The notes beneath the pieces are model-generated. The model was not told the DNA's origin and made no database searches. It saw only the letters and a program-made list of their open reading frames with translations. From positions 1 through 16,542 of the forward strand of contig JAHBMJ010002714.1 in assembly GCA_018398765.1 (NCBI GenBank): 16,542 nt of DNA. Direction: 5' to 3'. This stretch comes from Chromera velia. Lineage: Eukaryota > Sar > Chromeraceae. The stretch's first letter is position 1. Each line of letters starts with the position of its first letter. Both the position numbers and the translations under genes were made by a program. Of this stretch, positions 1-11,695 are shown in pieces.

Positions 1-1939
1 GAGAGAAGAAAGATCTAAGAGAGGAAGACGCAGACAGTAGATAACACACATGACCATCAAGCAAAGGAAGATCAAATAATTCTGCAATCTCTCTACAACG
101 ACACGACAATCCACAAGAAGAACCTTCACCCCCTCCTCCTTCCCCACAAATCCCATATGTATTGTCCAAAGTCTGTTGGAGATCAGTCAGCTTTGTAGGG
201 AGAAGGCGAAGCCTCACGTTTGACAATGGAGACACAGTTTTCCTTATCTCCTCAAACATGGCAAAATAAAAAGATCGGAAAAAAGACAAGTCAGCGAGGG
301 GCACCCGAATCGTAATCAGTTCCCCTCTGAGCAAAGTCGCTGCTGACCAGCTATTCAACTCGCACATCCGTCTCACATTCAAGTCAAAAGTTGCCCTCCC
401 TCCCCCAAGAATCCCGCCCCTGGGCACCATGCATATACATGCACTCAAATCATTCTTCGTCGCATCAAATGAACGAAGAGACGAATCGGGAAGGACCTTC
501 TTGAACAATGCAGTCAGCAGTCGTGCACGAAAAAGAGAAATCACGTCCTCTTCCCCTCTCTTCGCCCCCACACCCTCTTCGCCAGTGACCCTGTAAAGGA
601 AAAGGGAGTGAGATTGGAAAATGCCCCCTTTATCAACTCTTCCCACCAACTTCGACATGTGAACAGAAGATTCAAGTCTCCTTCTCAGACTTGAGACCCT
701 GTCACTACACCTGCACGCAATTGAGCGAACATCCCTTTTATTAGGGTCCCTCAAATTATGCACCGGGTCATTCTTGAATCTCCTCAACACACCAACTGTA
801 TTCCATGTAGGTTTGTATGCACGAATACATAAGTATTCCATCATGCGCAAATTCATCTGACCACCCTCAATCTTAAAGTTTGCAATAGGAAGGATAACAA
901 AGAGGCCGTGTCTGAAAGCATCAGCAGACAAAACAGAATAAAAGCGATGTACATACCCACGACCCATCTTATTACATTTCTTCCCAACGCGACGCGGTTT
1001 TAATGCACTCGTGAGGTGCTGAAAGAACCGATCAAGCGCCCTACCAATGGTACTTCCAATATAAAAGCCTCTCTTCCATCGTGACCAAATCAAATATATG
1101 ACTCCCTTGTCCCACCATGATGCATCCTCTCCCACCCCAGCACAAGCATCCTTGACCTCTCTCAGAAAGGAAGAATATTTCGTATCAGACAGACCCAACC
1201 ATGTAGAAGCAGCCAGCGAATGGGAATATACAAGTCTCCTCAAACATTTCTGAACAAACCCTCTCTTAAAGACAGTCTGAAGCTTGTAAGAAGGATTCAT
1301 CACATCCTCAGGGGACGTAGGCATAACGTAGAGAGTGTATGAAGGTGGCTGTGTTGTCTGAATGACAAGAACCGTCGTCAACGGGCAATCGCATCTATGA
1401 ATCTCCGATGCGCAAACAGGACAGGCTTGAACTACGTGCACATCAAGGGATACAACAAACATCCGCACCCCAGCCAATCTGAGGGAAAGACGATCAAGGT
1501 CAGACTCCATTTTCTCTCTCACACTTTCCCTGCCAAAACCCCTTCCATTCCCTGTATCCTTCCCAATCACTCCAACCAGTTCCCTCACTTTCTCATGCAA
1601 TTCATCAGACAAAGACAATAAAAAAGAAGAATCAAAATTAATTTAAACATTCAACTGACCACTGCTCCTCCCGACATGCTCTTGAGTCCCTAGTCACTCA
1701 AGTCCCACCTGGCGACCTCCCATTCTCTTTCCCCCCTTTCCCTCCTTCTCTTGCTGCAGACAGAGAGCCTCAACCCTCTTCTTCTGTATGATGAAAGCAT
1801 AAACGAGTTCCAGAAGGTCACAGCCCTCCAGATCCCCGTCCACTGCACTGTCCCTCAGCGCTGAGATCATCTCCCTCCTCACCTGGCCCCGCCGTGTTTC
1901 ACTGCACATGATAGACACCATCAGTCTGGCATCATCCAT
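1..1939 (-). CDS. GIY-YIG nuclease-domain protein, partial at window edge
   Basis: A minus-strand frame is open without a stop from 1642 to base 1, about 547 codons, and runs off the left edge. In the same frame, 1939-1694 starts with MDDARLMVS and can join it by an intron at 1708-1592 (donor CAG|GTGGGA, acceptor after GCATGAG, phase 0), giving about 607 residues so far. Numbering from 1939, a CPVC...CDC cysteine cluster lies near residues 132-146. A GIY-YIG domain follows at about 238-335: GVIYLIW, then GFYIGST, then Arg in [10 protein letters not shown], then Glu in [10 protein letters not shown], ending in KPTWN. These are the expected catalytic Tyr, Tyr, Arg, Glu and Asn positions. After about 230 further residues comes a CGLSCRCRE...DGHVCYLLS motif at the edge. 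The family cleaves DNA in repair enzymes, homing endonucleases and Penelope-like retroelements. An N-terminal GIY-YIG ahead of a missing reverse transcriptase is possible but not seen. The nuclease domain is well supported; the intron and the start are less sure. Confidence 0.75.
1592..1708 (-). other. Predicted intron in the GIY-YIG gene
   Basis: This 117-nt segment holds the only two in-frame stops (at 1694-1696 and 1643-1645) between two open stretches of the same frame. On the minus strand it begins GTGGGACTTG after CAG. It contains a T-rich tract (TTCTTCTTTTTTATTGTC) and ends in ATGAG. Removing it joins MGGRQ to KVRELVG in phase. If the intron is not real, the long frame would start at the Met at 1510 or later, and the 81-codon frame upstream would be unexplained. 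Confidence 0.4.
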
Positions 1940-1981
1940 ACATTCTTACCAGAGTTTCCCCCCCAGACCTCCATTCTTCGG

Positions 1982-3022
<1,041 letters not shown>

Positions 3023-3110
3023 ATAGACAGGAATTGTACGGTCAATTTTGGTTGGCAGTTAACTGCAGAAAAGCTGGGAAGAAGGACAGAGCGCGTGGGA
3101 CACACGCTCC

Positions 3111-3122
3111 AAGGGGGGGGGG
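3111..3122 (+). promoter_or_regulatory. Candidate polypurine tract
   Basis: Two A and ten G residues lie 88 bp after the chromodomain stop codon, where Ty3/gypsy elements carry the plus-strand primer just upstream of the 3' LTR. The next bases, CACGTAACATATAG, would then be at or near the LTR start, though no clean TG terminus is visible. Confidence 0.45.
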
Positions 3123-3300
3123 CACGTAACATATAGTGAGGCGAGCCACGGGACCGGCCAATCCCGGGGTGAGCCAAACTAACGCGCACCGCCGCCGCAC
3201 GGGATGCCCGCAGCTCAGAGACCAACACACGCACGCAGGCTCATGGAGGCGCCACCATGCTAGTCTGTATTAGAAGAGAATTAAATAAAATAGAAATAAA
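3123..3300 (+). repeat. Probable 3' LTR portion
   Basis: The sequence follows the polypurine tract and lacks coding potential. It contains AATAAA at 3284-3289 and 3295-3300, which could be the LTR poly(A) signal. The LTR may extend beyond 3300. With no second LTR in the window, neither end can be fixed. Confidence 0.3.
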
Positions 3301-3493
3301 ATGGAATTAATTCAATTAGCTACGTATAGCCTGGATTGAGTAAACAACAGTTGCTTGCAAAGCTTCTAGAAGCAGTTTGGAAGTGAACCTTGAACTGACA
3401 GATTTTCTGTAGTAGAAACCCAACCTAACTAAGTGCGCTCACTTAGGAGAAGAGGAGTTACCTCCTTACGCAATATAATTGTTTTTCATAAAA

Positions 3494-3631
3494 CAATTTG
3501 TTTCTATGAGACCATGTTTTTTTTCATAAGGGGATCATGGGGCTAGATGGGGCAATTTGTTTTTATGGGACCATGATTTTTTTTTAATAAAGTGATCATG
3601 GGGCAATTTGCTTCTATGGGTCTGAATTCAG
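3494..3631 (+). repeat. Degenerate tandem repeat, three copies of a 51-59 bp unit
   Basis: CAATTTG begins copies at 3494, 3553 and 3604. Each is followed by TTTCTATGRGACCATG or a close variant, a T-run, and a GTGATCATGGGG-like or GGATCATGGGG-like segment; the last copy is incomplete. No coding potential was seen here. Confidence 0.65.
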
Positions 3632-3654
3632 TATACTAAGAGGTCAGTCCCTTT

Positions 3655-3790
3655 AAAAGCGGCGGCGCGGCGGTGGCACCGTGGCAGCTAGCCGCGGCCG
3701 CGGCCGCGGCTGAGCCCGGCTCAGGGCCCACATAGCCCTTAGGGGCCCTCTACGCCAGGCAAGTGAATCATCGGGGCCCCGGCATGCCCC
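3655..3790. other. GC-rich island with perfect 20-bp palindrome
   Basis: Between AT-rich flanks lies a strongly GC-rich block. Bases 3691-3710 (GCCGCGGCCGCGGCCGCGGC) are identical to their own reverse complement. A second near-palindrome, CTGAGCC-C-GGCTCAG, follows directly. It could be a promoter-type CpG island upstream of the gene beginning near 4001, or part of a repeat. The rest of 3301-3934 shows no gene; TCAATTAAGA is repeated directly around 3818-3842. Confidence 0.5.
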
Positions 3791-4000
3791 AGCATTCCCT
3801 TAGTAGACCAGCTAGCCTTCAATTAAGATTGCTCAATTAAGACTCTGACGCCGATGATCGCTGACGCCATGTTTCATCACATGTCACACTGACCTATCGC
3901 TGCCTGGTCGAGTTCTGAAGATTGTTGTTCCATCTTGTTCTTGGGTGTCCAGGTCTTTGGATCCTCTAAGTGTGCAACACTAGGAGTGATACAGGTAGAG

Positions 4001-6444
4001 ATGTATCACGGTCTTGCGTGGCGCAACTACCAAAGCAAAAGGAATTGGAATGAAGCAGACGAGCCCTCGGGTGAGTGGCTGCACTGGTTGCTCCGTATTG
4101 AGAGGATGAAAGGATGTGGACCCTCCTTCCCTCGAAAACTCCCTCAGGAACTGAACAACTTGGTGAGCTTCTGCCGTCTCTTTTCCGTTCTTCGCCCCAC
4201 CAAGTTCTTGTCCTTCTGGAGGCTATCAAACGCAGTCTGGGGCTTCTCTGGAGCTGCAGTTGTCATGGCTCCTTTGTTGCTCGTTCTCCCGTTGTCGTCA
4301 ATAGAGCACAACGCATTCCCTTGATCCTTCAGACCCGTCTCTGCATCTCTGCCCTTATTTTCCCTCCATTGTTTGTCCGTACCTGCCTGCCTGTTTGTGT
4401 ATCAGTGGGATGAAAAGGCTTGAAGAGTGTACAGTTGTGTTCTGGATGTCTTCCTGCCTCCTCTGCCCTCCTTTCTGCCCTCGATCTGTCTACCTACCAG
4501 TTCCAGAGCGGGCGTCTGGGACACCTACGCGTGCGTGGGTTCCTGAGCTTTCTGCCGCCTCAGCGTCTCTCTTGTTTCTGCCCTCTGTGGAAGGCTCCAG
4601 TCCCCCTCCCTTCTTCGTCTCCTGTGCCCCTACGGCTTGTTTTCATATCTGTCTTTTACTTCTCTTGCTCCTTTCTTTCATCAGTGACTGTGTACACGAG
4701 TTCGTTACTCCGCATACATATAAGTATATATACACATATCCGGACGTTGTTTTCGGACTGTTTGCTGCTCTCTTGCAGGTCTCCCAGGAGACTTGGGATG
4801 AGACGGTGCGGCCGTCAAACAGAATCCCTTGGTGTGTTGGTGGGGAGGGGATTCGATCAGCTCGGGGGGAAGAGGAGTGTTTGGCATCCCTGTTCGGATG
4901 TCCGATGGATCTATTTTTTTAATTCACACATCGTATTCCCTATTCCGCGCGAGCTTCGTTGGCAGCCAACGAACAGCATCCAGAGAGCGGTTGGGTCACG
5001 TCTGTAGTGAGTGCGGTGGAGACTTTCTGTTGGCTCTGCATGGACATGCGTGCACCTGTGTCTCGATGCTTGCGGTGTATTGTATTTAGAAGGATCTTCC
5101 AACTGTCTTGATGAATGAGAACGTGGGTTCGCGTCCTTCTCTTCCCAATTAGGGCTCTGAAGGCAAGCAGCAGAGTGGAATAATTCTTTTGAAAGCAGGC
5201 ACTCAGTGTTGCTGCACCATATAATTGAATTGCAGGTGGGTGTACGTTCTCCTGGCCCTCATCGGAAGTTTGGCAGTTGGGGGTGTTGTGGGAGCGGTGG
5301 TGATTGACCTGAGCAGCGGGGGNNNGGGGGGGGGGGGCTCTCTGGTGTTGACAATCTCGGGGGGGGCGACGGGTTGCGGCACCTTCTGTCACTTCCAAGC
5401 TCCTCTCCGAAGGCCCTTCAAAAAGTGGAACCGACCCCTGGAGCCATCGGGGGGGGGTGTCTGGTTGCTTCTGCTTTTCTTGCCGGTCTTCTGATGGTTC
5501 TTCTCTGCCGGCGGAAGAGCGCGTTAAGGAAGCATTACAGGGATGTGGGAGAGAGGTTGTGGTATGGCACTTTGGTGTACGCGAAGTGCAAACCTCAGAA
5601 CACAGGAAGCGGAAGGGGAGACAGAGGGGAAGCCGAAGCAGGCAAACACAGTGGACTACATGGCTGGTCAGGCACCCTCCCGAACGCTTTTCTTCTCTCG
5701 TCGCTTTATGCTCTGCTTGTTTGTCTCATCTTCTTTCCTTTCCTTTGACTCTCAAATTGTCAGTCTCCGGAATTGATCTGTCATTCGTAGGTAAGAGACT
5801 GGTGTTTCCATGTTTCTGCCGACACAGCCACTTCCGTGCCCCTCTGTGTGATGTCTGCTCTCAGGAAGCAAGTCGAGATTCTTTTCATCGACCTGGAGAG
5901 AATCACACGGGCTGGGGGTCTGGTGCGTCTTGAGTCCTTTATTCAGCAGCAGCAGCAGCAGCGGGGGGCGGCATTGGAAGGTGTGTCTCCTCATGCATTT
6001 CGAGAGACCATATCGGAACGGCCGACTGAGTGTCAAAGCGAGGCTCCGACCTCTGTCGTTCCCCAAAAGGTCATCGGAGCTCCCACCCAGTCTGGCAGTG
6101 CTTGGCAAAAGGGACTAGAACCAAGTGACCACCCAGTCAGGAAGCTCCCTCCAATGCAGCAATCTGGGGGGTCTTCTCGATGTGTGCATGGGAGAGAGCG
6201 TCAAAGGGAATTGCAGCCTGAGGCCCCGCCGCCCTGCGGCGTTCCTTCGTCCATGAGGGAGAACGAGGAGATGGTGACAGTCGCTGCCGCCACTGCAGGG
6301 CGGCCTAGGGGAGAAGGTCAGTGCGAGGCGGATGGAGAGCTTTACGAGGAGGGGTCAGAGAGTTGTAGCGTCAGCGTACCGACGGAGGGGCGCATCAATG
6401 TGGGAGCCTCGGACTCGTCTGAGAGGAAGGAGAATGAGAAGTAG
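4001..6444 (+). CDS. Putative two-pass membrane protein, multi-exon
   Basis: Proposed exons are: 4001(or 3953)-4070, donor TCGG|GTGAGT; 4140-about 4400, 3' end uncertain; 4779-4831, acceptor CTCTCTTGCAG, donor CTTG|GTGTGT; 5236-5553 or 5236-5663; and 5862-6444. Phases agree at several joins. Exon 4779-4831 (ETWDETVRPSNRIP) ends with TG, and the next exon supplies G to give Trp at the start of a membrane segment, WVYVLLALIGSLAVGGVVGA. A second segment, GGCLVASAFLAGLLMVLL, is followed by a basic stop-transfer, CRRKSALRKHYR. The last exon encodes VEILFIDLERITR, six Gln codons, and a polar, disordered tail to the TAG at 6442. Between the membrane segments the frame crosses a G-run containing NNN, so its length and frame are unresolved there. 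I do not recognise the family. The exon set is tentative, but the splice phases and paired hydrophobic segments make a real gene likely. Confidence 0.5.
5318..5337 (+). other. Assembly gap (NNN) inside a G-run
   Basis: Three N at 5323-5325 sit within an otherwise unbroken G tract. The upstream exon frame (first membrane segment) and the downstream frame (second membrane segment) differ by one register across this tract. An uncertain homopolymer length is therefore the simplest explanation for the apparent frameshift. Confidence 0.9.
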
Positions 6445-7307
6445 CTGAGGTGAAAGACCATCGCCCCCTTTCCGGCCTGCTTTTAATTTATTAATTGATT
6501 GATCCCTCAGTCAATACAAAAATTGAGATCACAGTACCATACATTTGATCAATGCGACGTAGTTGATCAATGCCTAGATCAATGCACTAGTCAATGCATG
6601 TGATTGATCGAATCATGCACAACTAAATACTATAGCCTTAGCTATAGCCAAAAAATGAAACTAAAAAAACGCTTACGAAAAAATGTATATTGTGATTATT
6701 GTCATACAGTGTATTTCTAGGTATATTTATAGCCTATAAAATTTGGCGTTGAATGAGGCATAAAAAATTGAGTCTCTCCTAGGGTGTCTTGAATTTCAAG
6801 TTTAATTCCCAATTTTAAAAAGTGGAGGTTTCTACTATAGAATAAATAAGGTACAAGGAGTTAGAACCTAGGTTACAACTCCAAATTTAAATTTTATACG
6901 TAGGTTATAAATTGAATGTGGACTATTCACTGGCAATTAATTCAAACTAGAATTCAAAACTACTCTTATCAACTAGCTTATATTAAACTCTAGATTAAAC
7001 TTTTTTTCTTTTTTAAAGTTTTTTTTGGATAATCTATAAATGTGAATAAAAATTAAAAACTGGATGTGTTCCCAATTTCTTTTGAGGGACGCCAACTCCC
7101 AGATTTAAAATTTAAATTGTAATTTGAATAATATTTAATGTAATAACAAGGTTTGATTTGCATAATAACTAGCATGATAATTAACATACGCTGCAATGTC
7201 ATAGAATAACACAAAAACACCTGCGCTCATGCAGGGAGGAGACAGTTTTTTAGATAGTCTTAAGACTTTTTCTTTCGATTTTTAAGTACAGCTGCACTGT
7301 GCGATTG
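6445..7307. other. AT-rich intergenic region
   Basis: No coding frame of note on either strand. The stretch is markedly AT-rich, with TATAGCC-type and AATTTAAATTT-type repeats. It includes a short cluster of GATCAATGC units at 6547, 6565 and 6577, plus a related AGTCAATGC at 6589. TAAAATTTAAATT-type words occur in opposite orientations near 6890 and 7105, but I see no clean terminal repeats. Confidence 0.6.
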
Positions 7308-7807
7308 ATGACGGTTCATAACACAAGCCCGCCAATGATGTTCTCGATCGACTCAATCAGGAAAATCAAGAAGAAGGGCATAGAGAGAAGATTCATGCCG
7401 TTTGAGGCACAAAATGAACTGGAGCGCGGCAGGTGAGTTGATACCCATGCTATGCTTCACTCGATTTGGTCATGTTCGTGAATAAAGGTGATTGGTTTCT
7501 GTACAAGGGACTGAGATGGAATAACATGGAAGCGACACGCCGCTTACGAGAGGCCAGAAGGATCTATGGTGCTCCCTTAGGTGAAGAAGTCAGCGCCCCC
7601 CACAGATTCTTTTTGCCCTCCGATTTTTCTCTTTAATTTCCGCTTGGACTTTGCAATCTCTTCTTCCCCCCAGAGTCGCTCTACCTCTCTTTCCTCCCTG
7701 TCCGAACCAATAGCTTGAAGGACCGAACTGAGTCTTCAAGCCGAAGGAGGCAACTGAAATGTTTTTCCCGCAAATCAACAAATCAACAAAAGAGACGAGA
7801 ACCGTAA
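7308..7807 (+). CDS. Small basic protein, tentative three-exon gene
   Basis: Exon 1 is 7308-7432; Met codons at 7308 and 7335 are both possible starts. It encodes MMFSIDSIRKIKKKGIERR followed by FMPFEAQNELERG and ends at a strong donor, GGCAG|GTGAGT. Exon 2, 7516-7580, encodes WNNMEATRRLREARRIYGAP and ends TTAG|GTGAAG. If exon 2 instead began at the AG before 7488 it would add DWFLYKGLR, but this needs a GC donor at 7429. Exon 3, 7674-7807, follows a clear CTCTTCTTCCCCCCAG acceptor and ends at TAA. The phases are consistent for the canonical sites. The basic, amphipathic, roughly 108-residue product (using the Met at 7308) would suit a small organellar or RNA-binding protein, but I recognise no family. 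CCGTAAGTC at 7802-7810 could be a further donor, so the 3' end is unsure. Confidence 0.35.
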
Positions 7808-8745
7808 GTCAACCAAAGAGCAAATTAAGTTAAAGAACCTGCAGGAGAACGGAACCAGTCTCGATGACATCAGGTAGCAGGGACGTCTTCCTTCCGAACC
7901 TCCACCCTTTCTGTTGCTACATTAAAAACGCAAACGAACCTTCGAAAAATCAACAAACTCTATCTGCAAACCTTTTCAAGGAGCACCTTTTCAGTCTCTC
8001 TACAAGCAACCGCCTCCCCGCACTTTGGCCTTGACAACATGAAGCGGACCCTGAATCCCCACAATGCAGCAATGTGGTCTTGTGTTGCTTCCATTCCCAT
8101 GCTTTATTTCATCATTTGCCTCCCCGGTCTCCACAGCACCATGCAGCCTCCATGCACTCGTACAGATCTCCAGACGATTGCATTGAATTTGTGATTGAAA
8201 AACAAGGAAGAAAAACACAGGAGGGCAAGAAAAGGAAACAAAAGATGAAGGGGAGGAAAACGAGGTAAAACTGAAACAAAGGGAAAGAAGTCACGGTACA
8301 AGGCAAAAGAAGGTTTGGCCTGTGTGTTTACTTACAAGCAAACAGTCTGATGCATAGAAAGAACGTTCAATGACCCCGTAAGTAGTCTTCTGAAGACAGA
8401 GCACTCGTTTGCTTTCAACTACTTATCGTGCAAAAAGAAAATCAAAACAATCACACGGGCCCACGGCCGAATGAAACGATCTCATCGATCTGCGCTCTCT
8501 CTCGCAGAGTGGCCGGTTGGTTCCACCGACGCACTGCACCCACGCACCCTTTCTTCACATGTGAGGAAAGTATGGCCGGCTGGGCGGGGCAACAGAATTA
8601 AGAAGAGAAAGAGAAGACAAACTTGACTGTTCGATTCACCAGCCCCTTCTCTTTTCCAGCCAGTTTCCCTTCTCTCGATGAATTTCCCTTCCTTCCTGCC
8701 AATTTCAGATGCTGCTGACGAACTCACTGCAGTTCCTGCAGTGTC
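7808..8745. other. Intergenic region, no supported gene
   Basis: Only short frames occur on both strands and none has family features. The region lies between the tentative small plus-strand gene and the 3' end of the minus-strand lipase gene (tail-to-tail), so it probably holds both 3' untranslated regions. Confidence 0.5.
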
Positions 8746-9069
8746 TCACTGTACCCTTGATGGTGAGACTTGATGATTGAAAGTATAGGGTTGCTCCAAG
8801 GTGTCCACCAGGAACCTCGTGTTCTCATCTGCACAGAGGATCTCCACGTTCGGGTCGAATTCGCTCTCGTGGGCCTCTCTGGAGATCATCGCGTTCCATA
8901 CGTACACGGCCATGTACTGGTAGGCCATGGTGGAGGGATGGAAGCAGTCTAAGTGGGAGAGGAAACTTGTCTGCAATCACACACACACACACACACACAC
9001 ACTCACGCACACACACACGCACGCACACACACACACACACACACATACACACACACACACACGCACGCA

Positions 9070-9119
<50 letters not shown>

Positions 9120-9212
9120 GAGAGAAAGAGAGAGAAAGAGATGGACGAAGATGTAGACACATGTGTAACAGAGACACAGACAGGCAGATAGACAGACGGA
9201 CACAAGCACGCG

Positions 9213-9246
<34 letters not shown>

Positions 9247-10272
9247 GAGAGAGAGAGGGAGAGAGAGAGAGAGAGCACTCCCCCTTGACACCCCTTTTGA
9301 CGGACATCAAAAACGTCGAGGTCCATTTTCTGAAGCGCCGGATTCACATTCACAGCGAAGTCGTCTTCCTCCTGAAATTCTGCCGCGACTTCTCTGAGGA
9401 CCCGGTTGTACCTGATCACTGTCTTGTCCATGCCATCCCGGAATTTGTCTCCTGAAGTCGCGATCGAGGGAGACCACATACACACTTGCAGACACATGTT
9501 TACTTACTTGCACACGCAGACACAGAGACGAAAGGAGGGAGCGATACTCTGAGAGAGAGAGAGAGAAGTTAAGCATCGCATTTTCTTTCCTTTGGTGCCT
9601 CAACAAAAGGATTTGAAGCGCCAGTGGAAACAAACTGAGACCCCAGCCGCAAGCCAGAAAAGTTGGAATTGCAGAAAAGAGCCCTTTTCTTTCGTATCCC
9701 TCTCTCTGCCGACCGAAGCTCCGAGGAAGGAACGCGCAGACGCACTCCACAGGGAAAATCCGATGGATGTTCTTACAGAAACTCGATTTTCTCGAAAGTG
9801 AGTACACCTGTAGGAAGGGACCACGATGCAATCAAGGAAAGCTTCTTTCAGCCTTTGTAGTACATTTAGTTGTAAAGAATCACGGAGTGATAGAGAAAAG
9901 ACAGCAAAAGAACGAGGGGGAAGCAGGGAAAGGAGAAGGTAAAACGACTGACAAGCGAGAAAGAGGAACAGAAAGCTTCAGTGGAAAATCTCAAGAGGGA
10001 CAAACTGTACTATTGGAAGGTTTGAGGTGCTACTCGTGCGCGGATTCATGCGCACGCCCCCACGCCCCCACACACCCACGCACAGCAGAACAGCAAATGT
10101 CGGATATGTGTGCAAGGTAAGAAACGGAGAGGCATAGGAGTAATGTACACGTGGTGGATAGAAACCGTTCAAATGCAAGCAGCGGGATCGGAAGGAGACG
10201 GAGGGGGGCCCTCTCAAAAGGCTTTAAGCTAGGCAGAGGGACAGGGAAAATAAGAGAGATTAAAGAGCAGAA

Positions 10273-10337
<65 letters not shown>

Positions 10338-10349
10338 CTCAGAGAGAGA

Positions 10350-10389
<40 letters not shown>

Positions 10390-11659
10390 CAGAACTGGAA
10401 ACAGAAAGAGAGGGCAGCATACACAGAAAGACCAACTACTAGAAATTATCTTAAAACCAACCTGTGAGACTCTGAATAGTTCCACCAGGTTAATTAGAGA
10501 CTTTGGGAAGGCCTTTCTGAGTCTCATCAGCACGTCTGTGAGGTACTGTTTGTAGTCTTCAGGGGAAGTGCCCTTCAGAATGCAGGAGAAGCACAGGTCG
10601 TTGAATCCGATCAGGATGTTGCTGCGGAAATTCAAGCAAAGAATCAGGGGTTCGGATTCGGCATTCAGCGCGCAGGTAAATTTTGTCAACTGTTTTTTGC
10701 GTCAAATGTATTTTCAGAGTGATAGAAGGAAATGTGGTGAAGCTGATTTCTTCCAAAAAGTGACGAGTCTCGCAGCGAGAAGCGCGACCTCCCGTTTTTT
10801 CCCGCTTAAGCGAACACTTTACTGATTCCAAGAATGCCAATAGTGCGTGGCGCCTGACTGCCCAAAAGTTAGTTCAATCGGGTGTTTCAGCAGTGTTTCC
10901 ACAGATGCCAGTTGCTGGCAACGGTTGTCGCTGACAGCAACAAGGGTGGCTCTATCAAAAACCGTATTTACGTGATTGCTGGAAACGTGGAGCGATGGTG
11001 TTTTTTGCAAAAGCGACTTGAGCAAGACATGTGCATCAAACGAACGACTGCGTCAGTAACCATTGGATGTTCTTTCTGACAGTAAAAGAAATACGTTATG
11101 GACTCACATGATTTTCCAGCCTTTCAGCGCTTCTCTGTATTCCGGCTTTTTGCTCTGCTCTATGAGGTAGTTGACTTGCTCCTCAAGGTTGTTGACCATA
11201 GCCCCGGTCTGTGCAGAATTGAGTCTGTCAAACTCTGGTTGGTGACTGGAGGGACAAATGTACCCAAAGCAGATCTGCACGCACACATCCACAGAGGAGG
11301 CAGATCTCTAAGCATGCAGAAGGACGCACAGGCAGACTAAGGCTCAGGGGGTGGAAGCGCAATTCATGCTTTCAAGTTATTTTGTGGCACCTTGAAGACA
11401 GAAACTGATCCAAAGACAAACTCTGGTGTGTAAACTGATCAACTGCAATCGTGGTGACACCAACGTTGATGGGTGATTTGAGCAGTGTACTGGTGCCAAC
11501 ACAACGACTTAGGTCAGACTTCAGACCGACCTCCACAAAGTGACTCCCTCTCGACTGTCCAGAGAGTCTCGGAGAGTAGTGCTTGATGATGTTCGAAACT
11601 GTTGTGACGTTTTTGTCTCCGCCTGCAGAGAGACAAATACAAGACGGACGGAGGGGCAG

Positions 11660-11695
<36 letters not shown>

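Noticed and set aside
1397-1621. Plus-strand 74-codon frame
   Set aside because: Shadow of the long minus-strand GIY-YIG frame.
5115-5150. tRNA-like T-arm (GGTTCGCGTCC)
   Set aside because: No acceptor stem, anticodon arm or D-arm can be paired around it.
5763-5791. A 27-nt micro-exon between a strong pyrimidine-AG site (ATTGTCAG) and GTAAGAG
   Set aside because: In two phases it contains a stop, and in the third it shifts the downstream 5862-6444 frame. It may be non-coding or an alternative exon.
8482-8727. 81-codon minus-strand frame downstream of the lipase stop
   Set aside because: Composition is Arg/Ser-rich without motifs; more likely 3' untranslated sequence.
8825-9497. Long overlapping frames rich in His-Thr, Cys-Val or Arg-Glu
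   Set aside because: They are translations of the (CA)n and (GA)n microsatellites; the real coding parts here are lipase exons 6 and 7.
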